Positions 48,544 to 55,860 of a DNA stretch of 57,546 bases are shown here, one piece after another; position 1 is the first letter of the stretch, and every line of letters starts with the position of its first letter. Under the pieces are notes generated by a model, which was not told the DNA's origin, ran no database searches, and was given only the letters and a program-made list of their open reading frames with translations. The stretch is from Alphaproteobacteria bacterium (GTDB taxonomy: Bacteria > Pseudomonadota > Alphaproteobacteria > Rhodospirillales > Magnetospirillaceae). The position numbers and the translations under genes were made by a program. The stretch spans positions 1 through 57,546 of the forward strand of contig JAJPHO010000055.1 of the NCBI GenBank assembly GCA_021325215.1. The letters run 5' to 3'.

Positions 48544-48614
48544 CTGCGCACCTTTGGAACAAAACCGCGCACACGATAGGGGAACCGCCGATAAACGATC
48601 CATGCGAGTCGGTG

Positions 48615-48788
48615 TAAAGGGAGCGTTATACCATGTCCTGGTGATGGTGACCCATCACCAGGCTTCAGGCGCCAGCGCCACCTCCGGTGGCTTCGGCTCC
48701 CGCGCAACGATGCGCGCGGCTGCAGTCGCAGCCGATACCAAGTCTCGATGGGTTACGCTCATCGAGACTTGGTATTACGCCCCCTTTA
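48615..48788. repeat. 174-bp multi-hairpin inverted-repeat element
   Basis: The outer arms 48615-48633 and 48770-48788 match at 17 of 19 positions as inverted copies (TAAAGGG at the ends). Inside, in order, are perfect hairpins: 11-bp arms 48637-48647/48652-48662; 6-bp GCCACC/GGTGGC near 48677; 6-bp CGCGCA/TGCGCG near 48701; GGCTGC/GCAGCC near 48718; and 16-bp arms 48735-48750/48760-48775. The last competes with the outer arm. It fills the gap between the SDR stop and the P-II gene. Confidence 0.8.
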
Positions 48789-48800
48789 CCGGCCCGATCG

Positions 48801-49592
48801 TCAGGCGATGGTCTGGACGATGCCGCCTTCGACGCGCAGGGACGCGCCGGTGGTGCCCGACGAGAGCGGGCTGGCGACGAAGGCCACCAGATCGGCGATC
48901 TCCTTCGGGTCCAGCATGCGCTGGATCAGCGAGGTCGGACGGCCGCGCTTGAAGAACTCGGCCTCCAGCTCGGCTTCGCTGGCGTTCGGCATGTTCAGCG
49001 CGCTGCGCAGGAACTCGACGATCGCTTCGGCGCGGGTCGGGCCGGGCAGCACCGAATTGACGGTGACGCCGGTGCCTTGGGCCAGATTGGCCAGGCCGCG
49101 CGAGACGGCGAGCTGCGCCGTCTTGGTGGTCCCGTAATGGATCATCTCGGTCGGGGTGTTGAGGCCGGACTCGCTGGAGATGAAGATGATGCGGCCCCAG
49201 TTGCGCTCCAGCATCCCCGTGATGACGCCGCGCGCCAGGCGCACGCCGCTCAGCACATTGACCTCGAACATCGACAGCCAGTCTTCGTCGGTGATCTCGG
49301 TGAAGGGCTTGGCCTCGTAGATGCCGAGATTATTGACCAGAATGTCGACCTTGCCGGATGCCTTCAGCACGGCGTTCGCGCCCTCGGCGGTACCGGCGTC
49401 GGCGACCACGCCGGACACCTGCTTGCCGCCCGAGGCGCGGATGCTCTCCACCGCTTCGTCCAGCTTCTTCTGCGAACGGCCGGTGACGATCACCGAAGCC
49501 CCTTCGACCGCCAGGCGGCGGGCGATCTCCAGCCCGATGCCGGCGGTCGAGCCGGTCACCAGGGCGGTCTTTCCAGTCAATTTAAGATCCAT
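48801..49592 (-). CDS. Short-chain dehydrogenase/reductase (classical SDR)
   Basis: This is a 263-residue NAD(P)-dependent oxidoreductase. It has the cofactor motif VTGSTAGIGLEIAR, the NNLG strand (NNAG in most members), the Ser in IIFISSESG and the catalytic Y-x-x-x-K in HYGTTKTAQ. The C-terminal GASLRVEGGIVQTIA closes the Rossmann domain as in FabG-like enzymes. Substrate is not predictable. It lies downstream of a LysR gene on the same strand, with a palindromic operator candidate between them. Confidence 0.9.
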   Translation of the reverse strand: MDLKLTGKTALVTGSTAGIGLEIARRLAVEGASVIVTGRSQKKLDEAVESIRASGGKQVSGVVADAGTAEGANAVLKASGKVDILVNNLGIYEAKPFTEITDEDWLSMFEVNVLSGVRLARGVITGMLERNWGRIIFISSESGLNTPTEMIHYGTTKTAQLAVSRGLANLAQGTGVTVNSVLPGPTRAEAIVEFLRSALNMPNASEAELEAEFFKRGRPTSLIQRMLDPKEIADLVAFVASPLSSGTTGASLRVEGGIVQTIA

Positions 49593-49670
49593 TTCACGGC
49601 CTCCATGGGCGGGTTAGAAAAACTGACCAAGATCTAGGCCTTGCCTGCGGCCATTACTATTTCCCGGCGA

Positions 49671-49687
49671 TTCACATCACTTGTGAA
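49671..49687. promoter_or_regulatory. Palindrome TTCACA-N5-TGTGAA, candidate LysR operator
   Basis: Perfect 6-bp arms with a T-N11-A core, the general form of LysR-family sites, lie in the 121-bp gap between the LysR stop and the SDR start. A further half site, TTCACG, follows at 49693. The link to the adjacent LysR protein is inferred. Confidence 0.5.
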
Positions 49688-49713
49688 TTGAGTTCACGAA
49701 TATCGCCGTATCT

Positions 49714-50592
49714 CTAGGGAAATTCCGCCGCGACCTGCTGCGTCATCGCCATAAAGGCTTTGGCCGCCGCGGAACAATAGGCGCCGCGGCGGCGCAGCAG
49801 CGCGGCGGGCCTGAAATCGAACGCCGGATCTATCCGCACCGGAGAGAGCCCTTTACCGCTGACATTCACCGGCAGGATGGTGGCCAGCGCGGTGGTGCGG
49901 ACCAGCCCGATCAGGGTCGGGATGGAATTCGACTCCACCGCGATATGCGGCCGCAGATCCGCCGAGCGGAAATAGCGGTCGGCGATCCGGCGCACCGAAA
50001 AGGACGTATCCAGCAAGGCCAGCGGCATCTCGGCGGCTTCGGCCGCGGACAGAATTGGTTTGAAAGCCGCCGCCCGCTCGCTGCTCACCAGCAGCGCCAC
50101 GCGCTCGAGGCGCAGGGGAATCACCTCGATATGCTCGTCCACGATATCGCCGAAGCCGATGCCGAGGTCGAGATCGTCATCCAGCAGCAACGGCTCGATC
50201 TGTTCCTGCGCCGTAACGCGGATGGAAAGAGTGATGCCCGGATAGCGCGTCCAGAAACGCTGGGACAGCGGCCCGATCAGATAAGAACCGATGCTGGGCG
50301 TGATGCCGAGGCGCAACGATCCGGTCGACAGATCCTCGACATCGCGGATGGCGCGGGCGCCCTCGTCGAGTTCATGCAGCGCCCGGCCGACCCGTTCGAG
50401 ATAGGCGCTGCCCAGATCGGTCGGGCGCACCTGGCGGCCGCTGCGGTCGAGCAGCTGGGCGCCCAGCCGCTCCTCCAACTCCTTGATCTGCTGCGAAAGA
50501 GCCGGTTGCGACACATGCAGCGCCTGCGCCGCGCGGGTGAAGCTGCCGAATTCGGCGACCGCCTTCAGATAGCGAATATGGCGAAGCAGCAA
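49714..50592 (-). CDS. LysR-family transcriptional regulator
   Basis: This is a 292-residue regulator with the N-terminal winged helix FTRAAQALHVSQPALSQQIK and a substrate-binding-type effector domain (LRLGITPSIGSYLIGPL, LDLGIGFG). The best start is TTG 50592, with AAGGAA about 10 bases upstream. The C-terminal part is most like the CynR/OxyR-type group, not closer. It probably controls the SDR gene that follows it. It is divergent from the BON-domain gene, sharing a 112-bp AT-rich region. Confidence 0.9.
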   Translation of the reverse strand: MLLRHIRYLKAVAEFGSFTRAAQALHVSQPALSQQIKELEERLGAQLLDRSGRQVRPTDLGSAYLERVGRALHELDEGARAIRDVEDLSTGSLRLGITPSIGSYLIGPLSQRFWTRYPGITLSIRVTAQEQIEPLLLDDDLDLGIGFGDIVDEHIEVIPLRLERVALLVSSERAAAFKPILSAAEAAEMPLALLDTSFSVRRIADRYFRSADLRPHIAVESNSIPTLIGLVRTTALATILPVNVSGKGLSPVRIDPAFDFRPAALLRRRGAYCSAAAKAFMAMTQQVAAEFP

Positions 50593-50704
50593 AATAAGAT
50601 TTCCTTATAGCCACAGTCACGAACAGATATTGGACGCTTATACATCGGAAGCCTACCTTCTGTCCAAGCGCAACGATGCAGCGCTGAACCACCGGAGATA
50701 GCAA

Positions 50705-51019
50705 ATGAGCAAGACCTTCAATCTGACCCTGGCCGCCGCTTTCCTGACCGCCACCACGCTGATGACCCCCGTCGCTTTCGCCAGCACCGCCTATCCGGGT
50801 GGCGACGACGCCGAGACCAGCGCCGTGCAGACCGCGATCGATCACGACCTCCGCCTGCGTGCCGATCTGGTGCAGGTGCAGACCATCGGCGGCGTCGTTT
50901 ACCTGCACGGCCATGTCGGCAGCGAGTATGCCGAGGAACGCGCCGAGAAGATCGCCCAAAGCGTCCCCAATGTCGGCAAGGTGGTCGACACGCTCAGCGA
51001 CGATGAATTCAACGGCTGA
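50705..51019 (+). CDS. Small exported BON-domain protein
   Basis: This is a 104-residue protein with a signal peptide (to about AFAST) and one BON domain (about 38-100): TAIDHDLRLRADLVQVQTIG, GGVVYLHGHV and SVPNVGKVVDTL. BON domains occur in periplasmic proteins such as OsmY that help the envelope under osmotic or other stress. It has its own leader and a strong terminator, so it is a single-gene unit. Confidence 0.9.
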   Translation: MSKTFNLTLAAAFLTATTLMTPVAFASTAYPGGDDAETSAVQTAIDHDLRLRADLVQVQTIGGVVYLHGHVGSEYAEERAEKIAQSVPNVGKVVDTLSDDEFNG

Positions 51020-51047
51020 AGCCCGTCAAAGACCGTCGAAACAAGAG

Positions 51048-51081
51048 CGCCGCCGAGGGAACTCGGCGGCGTCTTTGTCTT
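51048..51081. terminator. Terminator between BON gene and dienelactone hydrolase gene
   Basis: CGCCGCCGAG pairs with CTCGGCGGCG around a 4-base loop, followed by GTCTTTGTCTT on the plus strand. It overlaps the stop of the convergent gene by 2 bases. Confidence 0.85.
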
Positions 51082-51757
51082 ATCGGGCCAGATGCTTTTC
51101 GAAGAAGGCCACCGTGCGGCTCCAGGCTTGCTCGGCGGCGGCCCGGTCATGCACCGAGGCGCGTTGCTCATTCGCGAAGGCGTGGTGACCGTCATAGCGG
51201 AAGATGTCGGAGGCCTTGCCGGCCGCCTTCAGCCCCGCCTCGAACTCGGTGACCTTTTCCGGGGTGCACCAATCGTCCTGATTGGCGAAATGCCCCTGCA
51301 GCGGAATCTTCACGTCGGCGGGCGCCGCGACCTCGGCGGGCGGCAGGCCGTAATAGCAGACGGCGGCGGACAGGCCGGGCACCTTGGCGGCGGCGATCAC
51401 GGTGACCGCGCCGCCCAGGCAATAGCCGACAATGCCGGTCTTGGCGCCGTTGCGGGCGAGGAATTCGGCGGCGCCGCGCACGGTCTGGGTGGTGGCGTCG
51501 AGGAAATCCAGCCCGTTCATCGCCTTCGCCGCGGCGTCGCTGTCATGATAGGGCACCACCTGGCCGCGATAGAGATCGGGAGCCAGCGCCGAAAAACCGG
51601 CGCGGGCGAAGCGGTCGCAGATCGCCTTGATCTGCCCCTGCACGCCCCACCACTCCTGGATCACCACCACGCCGGGCGCGTCGCCCCTGGCCGCCAGGGC
51701 CAGATAGCCGGCGGCGTCCTGGCCGTCCGGCCGCTGATAGGTGATATCGGTTCCCAT
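51080..51757 (-). CDS. Dienelactone hydrolase family protein
   Basis: This 225-residue alpha/beta hydrolase has the cysteine nucleophile of the family: C113 in IVGYCLGGAVTV, with the Asp of NQDDWCTP and the His of DGHHAFAN completing the triad. Other conserved parts are VVVIQEWWGVQGQIK and PDLYRGQ. The family includes carboxymethylenebutenolidase of chlorocatechol breakdown, but many members act on other esters. It lies 45 bp downstream of a TetR gene on the same strand, which may control it. Confidence 0.9.
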   Translation of the reverse strand: MGTDITYQRPDGQDAAGYLALAARGDAPGVVVIQEWWGVQGQIKAICDRFARAGFSALAPDLYRGQVVPYHDSDAAAKAMNGLDFLDATTQTVRGAAEFLARNGAKTGIVGYCLGGAVTVIAAAKVPGLSAAVCYYGLPPAEVAAPADVKIPLQGHFANQDDWCTPEKVTEFEAGLKAAGKASDIFRYDGHHAFANEQRASVHDRAAAEQAWSRTVAFFEKHLAR

Positions 51758-51802
51758 AAGAGGCTCCTCGTTAGTGTGAGCCCTATATAAGGGACCGCCC
51801 CT

Positions 51803-52390
51803 TCAGCTTCTCAACCCCGCGATCAGGATCGCCGCGAGGCGCCGGGCGCCCTTCTCCCAGCCCGGCTGGTCATAGCCATGGGAAAAGCCGACCAGCAGGC
51901 GGTGCAGATCCTCGACCTCGATGCCCGAACGCATCACCCCGGCCCGCGCCCCGGCGGTGACGAGGCGGCCGAACGTCTCATGGATGGTGGGACCGCCGGA
52001 GGCGACGACCCGAGCCCCCTCGCCCGGCTCGGCTTTCAAGGCCGGCACCACCACGCGCTTGGTCGCCATATAGGCAATCAGTTCCTCGAACCAGAGCTCC
52101 AGCGCCTCGGCGGGCGGCTTTTCCGCCAACAGCCGGTCGGCGGCCTGCGACAGATGCTCGACTTCGCGCTGATAGACCGCGGCCAGCAGCGCGCCGCGGG
52201 TCGGAAAATGGCGGTAGAGCGTGCCGATGCCGACTTCGGCCCGGCGGGCGATCTCTTCCAGGGCCACGTCCGAGCCCGCTTCGGTGAAGACGGTTTTGGC
52301 CGTCGTCAACAGATGTTCGCGGTTCCGCACACTGTCCGCACGGGGTTTCCGGCTCTTTTCCGGCGCGTCGCTCACATTTCCCTCTTGCAA
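51803..52390 (-). CDS. TetR-family repressor
   Basis: This is a 195-residue regulator with the N-terminal helix-turn-helix VALEEIARRAEVGIGTLYRHF and a C-terminal ligand domain ending in GARRLAAILIAGLRS. Its start lies 2 bp from a perfect 15-bp palindrome that also covers the divergent SDR promoter. Autoregulation and control of the SDR gene are inferred; the dienelactone hydrolase downstream may share the transcript. Confidence 0.9.
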   Translation of the reverse strand: MQEGNVSDAPEKSRKPRADSVRNREHLLTTAKTVFTEAGSDVALEEIARRAEVGIGTLYRHFPTRGALLAAVYQREVEHLSQAADRLLAEKPPAEALELWFEELIAYMATKRVVVPALKAEPGEGARVVASGGPTIHETFGRLVTAGARAGVMRSGIEVEDLHRLLVGFSHGYDQPGWEKGARRLAAILIAGLRS

Positions 52391-52392
52391 AA

Positions 52393-52415
52393 CGGAGGAA
52401 TCCTCCGGATATAAT
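52393..52415. promoter_or_regulatory. TetR operator palindrome over the SDR promoter
   Basis: CGGAGGA and TCCTCCG form a perfect palindrome with a 1-bp centre (52393-52407). TATAAT at 52410-52415 is a consensus -10 for the rightward SDR gene, with TTGCAA at 52385 as a possible -35 (19 bp apart). AAACGGAGG recurs at 52390-52398 and 52416-52424. A repressor bound here would block the SDR promoter and sit at the tetR start. Confidence 0.6.
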
Positions 52416-52488
52416 AAACGGAGGGCGCATCCGCTTATCTATCTAAGCCTGGCCGCGCCCGAAAACAATCTTTCATGGAGACACAATC

Positions 52489-53433
52489 ATGGGCGCCCCC
52501 TTCGGAGCAACCTCTACCACCGATGATGTGCTGGACGGACTGGATCTGTCGGGCATGCGGGTCCTGGTGACCGGCGTCTCGGCCGGCCTGGGCGTCGAGA
52601 CCGCCCGCGCCTTGTCCGCGCACGGCGCCAAGGTGATCGGCACCGCCCGCGACCTGGAAAAGGGCCGCAGCGTCACCGGCGGCGGCATCGATCTGATCCC
52701 GCTCGACCTCGGCAATCTGGCCAGCGTGCGGGCCCGCACCGCCGAGCTGCTGGACCAGGGCGACGCGTTCGACCTGATCATCGCCAATGCCGGCGTCATG
52801 GCGACGCCGTTCGGCCACACCGCCGATGGTTTCGAAACCCAGTTCGGCACCAACCATCTCGGCCATTTCGTGCTGGTCAACCGCCTCACTCCGCTGCTCA
52901 AGGCGGGATCGCGGGTGGTGATGCTGTCCTCGGCCGGTCATCGCTATGCCGACACCGATCTCGAAGACCCGGGTTTCGAGCGTGCCGAATACACGCCGTT
53001 CGGCGCCTATGGCCGCTCGAAGACGGCCAACATCCAGTTCGCCGTCGAATTCGACCGGCGCCATAAGCGGCAAGGCATCCGCGCGACGGCGGTCCATCCC
53101 GGCGTCATCCGCACCGAGCTGGTCCGCCATATGGAAGAGGGCGACCTCCAACGCATGATCCAGCAGATGAACGAGACCGCCCGCGCCGCCGGCGAGCCCG
53201 AATTCACCTGGAAAACCGTGGCCCAGGGCGCCGCCACCACGCTGTGGGCCGGCGTGCGGGCCGATGCCGATCTGGTCGGCGGCCGCTATTGCGAGGACTG
53301 CCATGTGGCGGACCCGGCTCCCAACGATCCGACGATCCGCCACGGCGTGCGCGCCTATGCCACCGATCCGGACCGCGCCAAGGCCTTGTGGAGCAAGAGC
53401 GAGGAGATGGTCGGAGAGAGCTTCCCGGCCTGA
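52489..53433 (+). CDS. Short-chain dehydrogenase, retinol-dehydrogenase-like
   Basis: This is a 314-residue SDR with the cofactor motif VTGVSAGLGVETAR, the IIANAGVMATPFG strand, the MLSSAGH serine and the catalytic Tyr/Lys in YGRSKTANIQFA. The block FETQFGTNHLGHFVLVNRL is typical of the WW-oxidoreductase/retinol dehydrogenase-like subgroup. The C-terminal extension has a Cys pair (YCEDC). It is divergent from tetR under a shared operator. Substrate unknown. Confidence 0.9.
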   Translation: MGAPFGATSTTDDVLDGLDLSGMRVLVTGVSAGLGVETARALSAHGAKVIGTARDLEKGRSVTGGGIDLIPLDLGNLASVRARTAELLDQGDAFDLIIANAGVMATPFGHTADGFETQFGTNHLGHFVLVNRLTPLLKAGSRVVMLSSAGHRYADTDLEDPGFERAEYTPFGAYGRSKTANIQFAVEFDRRHKRQGIRATAVHPGVIRTELVRHMEEGDLQRMIQQMNETARAAGEPEFTWKTVAQGAATTLWAGVRADADLVGGRYCEDCHVADPAPNDPTIRHGVRAYATDPDRAKALWSKSEEMVGESFPA

Positions 53434-53519
53434 CGCCCCGGAAAGCTGTCACGAATCACAGTTGTCGCGGCGGCGGCGAAGCCTATCGTGGCGCATGTCT
53501 CCTGGTCGGGGAGAAGGTC

Positions 53520-54167
53520 ATGCGCCCCACAATCGCCGTCGCCGCGCTACTCGCTTTGACCGCCTGCGCCGAGGTTCCGTCCTCCCGCGCTTATGTGCTC
53601 ATGTCCGCCAATCTCGATGAAAAGACCCAGCTGGTCCGTTACCAGGCCCAGCTGGACGACGCCGACATCGCCCTGCTGGACGGCAAGATCAATGTCACCG
53701 AGACCTATTACCGCGGCGCGCCGCCCTGCACGCATATCAAAAGCGATGGCTATCCCACCCCCGCCGAAAGCGCCGCGCTCCGACGCTGGGCCGCGTTGCG
53801 CGCCGCCTATTTCGAACAATTCTACGCCCTTGAACTCCGCACCGGCGCCGCCTCCGAGAAAGTCGCGCCCCTGACGCAGCGCTATGTCGATGCCCTGCGG
53901 GAAGATCTCCAGCATTCCACGGCCCTGATTTCCGGCCTCGCCGCCGGCGAGATGACCTATTGCGAGTTCGCCACCCGCCAGAAAGACGCGACCATCGCCT
54001 CGTCGGACCGCGCGGGACCGCTGCACAAGGAAATGATCGCGGCGATGGCCGAGGAGCATTATTTCGACGGAACAGGCCTCAGCGGCGGCATCAGCGACGG
54101 CCCGGCCTCCTTCGGCCTGGGCATCGGCATGGGCAGTTCGCCGGGCGGGCATATGCATACGAAGTAG
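53520..54167 (+). CDS. Putative lipoprotein of unknown function
   Basis: This is a 215-residue protein. The first 17 residues form a lipoprotein signal with lipobox LTAC (Cys16), and GGGGAGAAGG precedes ATG 53520. The mature part has an alpha-helical, Ala-rich stretch around LRRWAALRAAYFEQF and a Gly/Ser/Met-rich, His-ended tail (GMGSSPGGHMHTK). I recognise no domain. It stands 86 bp after the SDR gene on the same strand. Confidence 0.75.
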   Translation: MRPTIAVAALLALTACAEVPSSRAYVLMSANLDEKTQLVRYQAQLDDADIALLDGKINVTETYYRGAPPCTHIKSDGYPTPAESAALRRWAALRAAYFEQFYALELRTGAASEKVAPLTQRYVDALREDLQHSTALISGLAAGEMTYCEFATRQKDATIASSDRAGPLHKEMIAAMAEEHYFDGTGLSGGISDGPASFGLGIGMGSSPGGHMHTK

Positions 54168-54209
54168 AGACTGGAAATTGCGGCGGCAGGCCCTGGTCGC
54201 GAGCGCCGC

Positions 54210-54249
54210 TTGACAGAAGTCCCCCGCAACATTAAATGTCTGACCAGAC
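54210..54249 (+). promoter_or_regulatory. Promoter and operator of the second tetR gene
   Basis: A perfect -35 TTGACA (54210-54215) is spaced 16 bp from TTAAAT (54232-54237). The next bases are GTCTG-AC-CAGAC (54238-54249), an inverted repeat ideally placed to block initiation. The core CTGACYAGWC recurs before the downstream SDR gene. Confidence 0.65.
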
Positions 54250-54279
54250 GGTTATTTATGAGTGAGGAGCGACAGCCCC

Positions 54280-54846
54280 ATGGCCAGGCCGAAAAACGAG
54301 GAAAGGCGCCAGTCGATCATCGACAGCGCGATCAGGCTGATCGCCCGTGAGGGTCTGAGCGCGGCCACGGCTGCCATCGCAAAAGAAGCGGGAGTGCCGA
54401 ACGGGTCTCTGTTCACCTATTTCGCCACCAAGGCAGAGCTGCTCAACACGCTCTATTTGGAGGTGAAGCAGGAGCTGATCTCCTTCGTCGAAGACGGGCT
54501 TTCGGATGCCGGAGGCGAGCACGAACAATTGCTGCACCTCTGGACGCGATGGACTCACTGGGGGGCCGCCAACCCGGAAAAGCGGCAAATGCTCGCACAA
54601 TTGAGTGTTTCGGACGAGGTCCTGGAGACGACGAGAGAGGCTGTCCTGGCTGCCGCGCAAGGGCCCGTGAACCTGGTCCAGCGCGTTGCCCGCCAGGGGG
54701 CGTTGCGAAATCAAGATCCGGCGCTGGCCGGAGCGCTCGTGGAGTCGCTTGCGGACACGGCGACGGACTTTATGAGCCGCGATCCGGAACAGGCCGAGCA
54801 GATCTGCCTGGCGACATTCGAGTTTCTTTGGAATGCCCTGCGGTAA
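54280..54846 (+). CDS. TetR-family repressor (second)
   Basis: This is a 188-residue regulator with helix-turn-helix LSAATAAIAKEAGVPNGSLFTYF near the N-terminus and a C-terminal TetR domain. ATG 54280 is used; GTG 54262 is in frame but lies on top of the ribosome-binding site GAGGAG. It is followed 55 bp later by an SDR gene on the same strand. The same short palindrome lies in front of both genes, so it likely represses itself and the SDR gene. Base composition from here to about 55.8 kb is a little less GC-rich than the rest, which hints at a transferred cassette. Confidence 0.9.
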   Translation: MARPKNEERRQSIIDSAIRLIAREGLSAATAAIAKEAGVPNGSLFTYFATKAELLNTLYLEVKQELISFVEDGLSDAGGEHEQLLHLWTRWTHWGAANPEKRQMLAQLSVSDEVLETTREAVLAAAQGPVNLVQRVARQGALRNQDPALAGALVESLADTATDFMSRDPEQAEQICLATFEFLWNALR

Positions 54847-54866
54847 TTTTTTTAGTCATTAAATAA

Positions 54867-54877
54867 CTGACTAGTCA
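54867..54877. promoter_or_regulatory. Palindrome TGACTAGTCA before the SDR gene
   Basis: This perfect 10-bp palindrome (54868-54877) is part of CTGACTAGTC and matches the site in front of the tetR gene (CTGACCAGAC) at 8 of 10 positions. It lies 24 bp before the SDR start in an AT-rich spacer, as expected for a second operator of the same repressor. Confidence 0.55.
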
Positions 54878-54901
54878 CTTTTTATATGAAGGAGAAACAA
54901 A

Positions 54902-55765
54902 ATGTCTAAAGTCTGGCTTGTCACCGGAAGCGGAAGCGGTTTGGGCCGTCTCATCGCCGAAGCCGCGCTGGCCGAGGGCAATCAAGTCGTGGCGACCGCC
55001 CGCGACATCCGTCAGCTAGATGACCTGGTGGCCCGATATGGCGCCAATGTCCGGACGTTCGAACTCGATGTCACGGAGGAGTCTCAAGGCCGGGCTGCGG
55101 TCGATGCGGCGGTCCAGACCTACGGCCGGCTTGACGTGCTCGTCAATAACGCGGGCTACGGCGACACCCGGCCGTTCGAACAGGTTTCGTCGACTGCGTT
55201 TCGCCAACTGGTCGAAACCTGCTTCTTCGGTGTGGTCAATCTTACGCGCGCGGCACTTCCGGTCATGCGACAGCAGCGCAGCGGGCATATCATTCAGATA
55301 TCCTCGCTCGGAGGCCGCACGGCATTCCCGGGCAACGCGGCCTATTTCGCATCCAAGTGGGCCGTCGGCGGTTTCACGGAAGGCTTGGCGCAAGAAACGA
55401 TGCCTTTCGGCGTCAAGGTTACCGCTCTTGAGCCCGGTGGCATGCGCACCAACTGGGGAAAGCGGGCCAACGCGGATCGGCCGGTCTTGCTGCCGGACTA
55501 TGAATCCTCGGTCGGCGCCGGCATCAAGCAGCTGGAAGGCTATTGGGGCAACGAGAGCGGCGATCCCGTCAAAGTCGCGCAGGTGGTCCTCCGCATCGCC
55601 GAGGCCGAAATCGTGCCGCCGCATATTCTGCTCGGAAGCGATGCCTTTTACATGGCACGTCAGGCGGAACAGGCGAGAGCCGCCGATGCGGATCGCTGGC
55701 AGGCGGTCAGCGTTTCGACCGACGTCGACGCCGCCGGTCCCATTCCCGCATTTCCATCCCTCTAA
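54902..55765 (+). CDS. Short-chain dehydrogenase/reductase in a tetR-SDR cassette
   Basis: This is a 287-residue SDR with VTGSGSGLGRLIAEAAL, LVNNAGYGDTRPFEQV, IQISSLGGRTAFPG and the catalytic AAYFASKWAVGGF. The C-terminal part (ILLGSDAFYMARQAEQARAA) matches the SDR subgroup often annotated as oxidoreductase/retinol dehydrogenase-like. ATG 54902 has AAGGAG eight bases upstream. It is controlled, by inference, by the adjacent TetR protein. Substrate unknown. Confidence 0.9.
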   Translation: MSKVWLVTGSGSGLGRLIAEAALAEGNQVVATARDIRQLDDLVARYGANVRTFELDVTEESQGRAAVDAAVQTYGRLDVLVNNAGYGDTRPFEQVSSTAFRQLVETCFFGVVNLTRAALPVMRQQRSGHIIQISSLGGRTAFPGNAAYFASKWAVGGFTEGLAQETMPFGVKVTALEPGGMRTNWGKRANADRPVLLPDYESSVGAGIKQLEGYWGNESGDPVKVAQVVLRIAEAEIVPPHILLGSDAFYMARQAEQARAADADRWQAVSVSTDVDAAGPIPAFPSL

Positions 55766-55777
55766 CGCAGGACCGGA

Positions 55778-55799
55778 AAACTGGTTCATCGACCAGTTT
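55778..55799. terminator. Hairpin between the convergent SDR and TraB-like genes
   Basis: AAACTGGT and ACCAGTTT form a perfect 8-bp stem around a 6-base loop 12 bp after the SDR stop. There is no clean T-run after it, so terminator function is likely but not certain. Confidence 0.5.
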
Positions 55800-55860
55800 C
55801 AGACGAAAAATGGCAACGGCTGCGCCACATTTTCGATGTGGCCATAGCGGCGCCGATCAT

